In this document: positions 63,733 through 64,000 of the stretch, in pieces | Layout of the letters: each line of letters starts with the position of its first letter | How positions within the stretch are numbered: the first letter of the stretch is position 1 | The notes under the pieces: model-generated | Told to the model about the DNA's origin: nothing | What the model saw: the letters and a program-made list of their open reading frames with translations, nothing else | Database searches by the model: none | Position numbers and translations under genes: made by a program | NCBI GenBank assembly: GCA_026874595.1 | Contig: CM049317.1 | Span: 76,699,891-76,763,890, forward strand | Direction: 5' to 3' | Source of the DNA: Sipunculus nudus | Taxonomy: Eukaryota; Annelida; Sipuncula; Golfingiida; Sipunculidae | Length of the DNA: 64,000 nucleotides

Positions 63733-64000
63733 AGAAACTGATAAAGACAAAAGGTTAACTTTAAACTGTATTGTAAATTTACCTCATTTAGGGTGAGGAA
63801 AACAAAAATTTCCAAGATCAGAGCAACACAACTGGCTAGTAGAATAAACGGGTGCAGATTGCTGTAACTTTAATCCACTAATGGCATTACACCGTATATA
63901 TTACAGTATAATTTAATACAGACTCATTATTACAGACTATAAATAGTATATGGTATGAAATTACCCGATATTATCGACCCTTACGTTTACATGTGACGTT
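63733..64000. other. No feature seen to the right edge
   Basis: AT-rich sequence with no recognisable gene, RNA or repeat unit. Confidence 0.5.

Overview
The window is eukaryotic and most likely molluscan (bivalve-like). This is inferred from the gene and repeat families on the right side: a somatomedin-B-containing family-B receptor, a BEL/Pao-type gag, an L1/Tx1-type LINE, and a dispersed repeat of a type I recall from bivalve genomes. Nothing in the sequence names a species. No intact protein-coding gene was found.

Positions 1-49436 (77% of the window) are one uninterrupted, head-to-tail satellite array with a 64-bp monomer, roughly 770 copies, all in the same orientation. The array enters from the left edge, so its true size is unknown. 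Marker variants show that monomers are organised into nested higher-order repeats (HORs). Short sub-periods of 510, 574, 766 and 1340 bp sit inside larger blocks of 1406, 1902, 2366, 5744 and 5878 bp. All of these equal a whole number of 64-bp monomers minus small, recurring deletions in 62-bp, 60-bp and 50-bp monomer variants. The last 2 kb before the right edge are more divergent and carry a local 305-bp duplication. The array ends abruptly next to a (GT)n microsatellite.

Positions 49437-56866 are AT-rich, mostly non-coding DNA. They hold one recognisable gene relic on the minus strand (50338-52644): an intronless receptor with signal peptide, somatomedin-B domain, cysteine-rich ectodomain and seven membrane segments, broken by two frameshifts and one stop. 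A cluster of AGGTCA-type motifs (53.7 kb), a (TA)n tract (55.1 kb) and a cluster of GCGAGGAC motifs with CA tracts (55.4-56.0 kb) lie in the same stretch.

Positions 56867-62503 are a nested mobile-element structure. A decayed BEL/Pao-like gag on the plus strand runs up to its zinc knuckle, where it is cut by a minus-strand LINE. The LINE's poly(A) tail appears as a 23-T run at 58424-58446. Its ORF2 (endonuclease, reverse transcriptase, zinc finger) remains in one reading frame over 3.7 kb and is interrupted by three stop codons. Its ORF1 was not found.

Positions 62504-64000 hold no gene. They contain a degenerate ~134-148 bp repeated unit, with two perfect AGGTCA direct repeats, that runs into a likely dispersed mollusc repeat ending in an imperfect hairpin. 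Overall the window looks like the edge of a large heterochromatic satellite block passing into transposon-rich, gene-poor flank.
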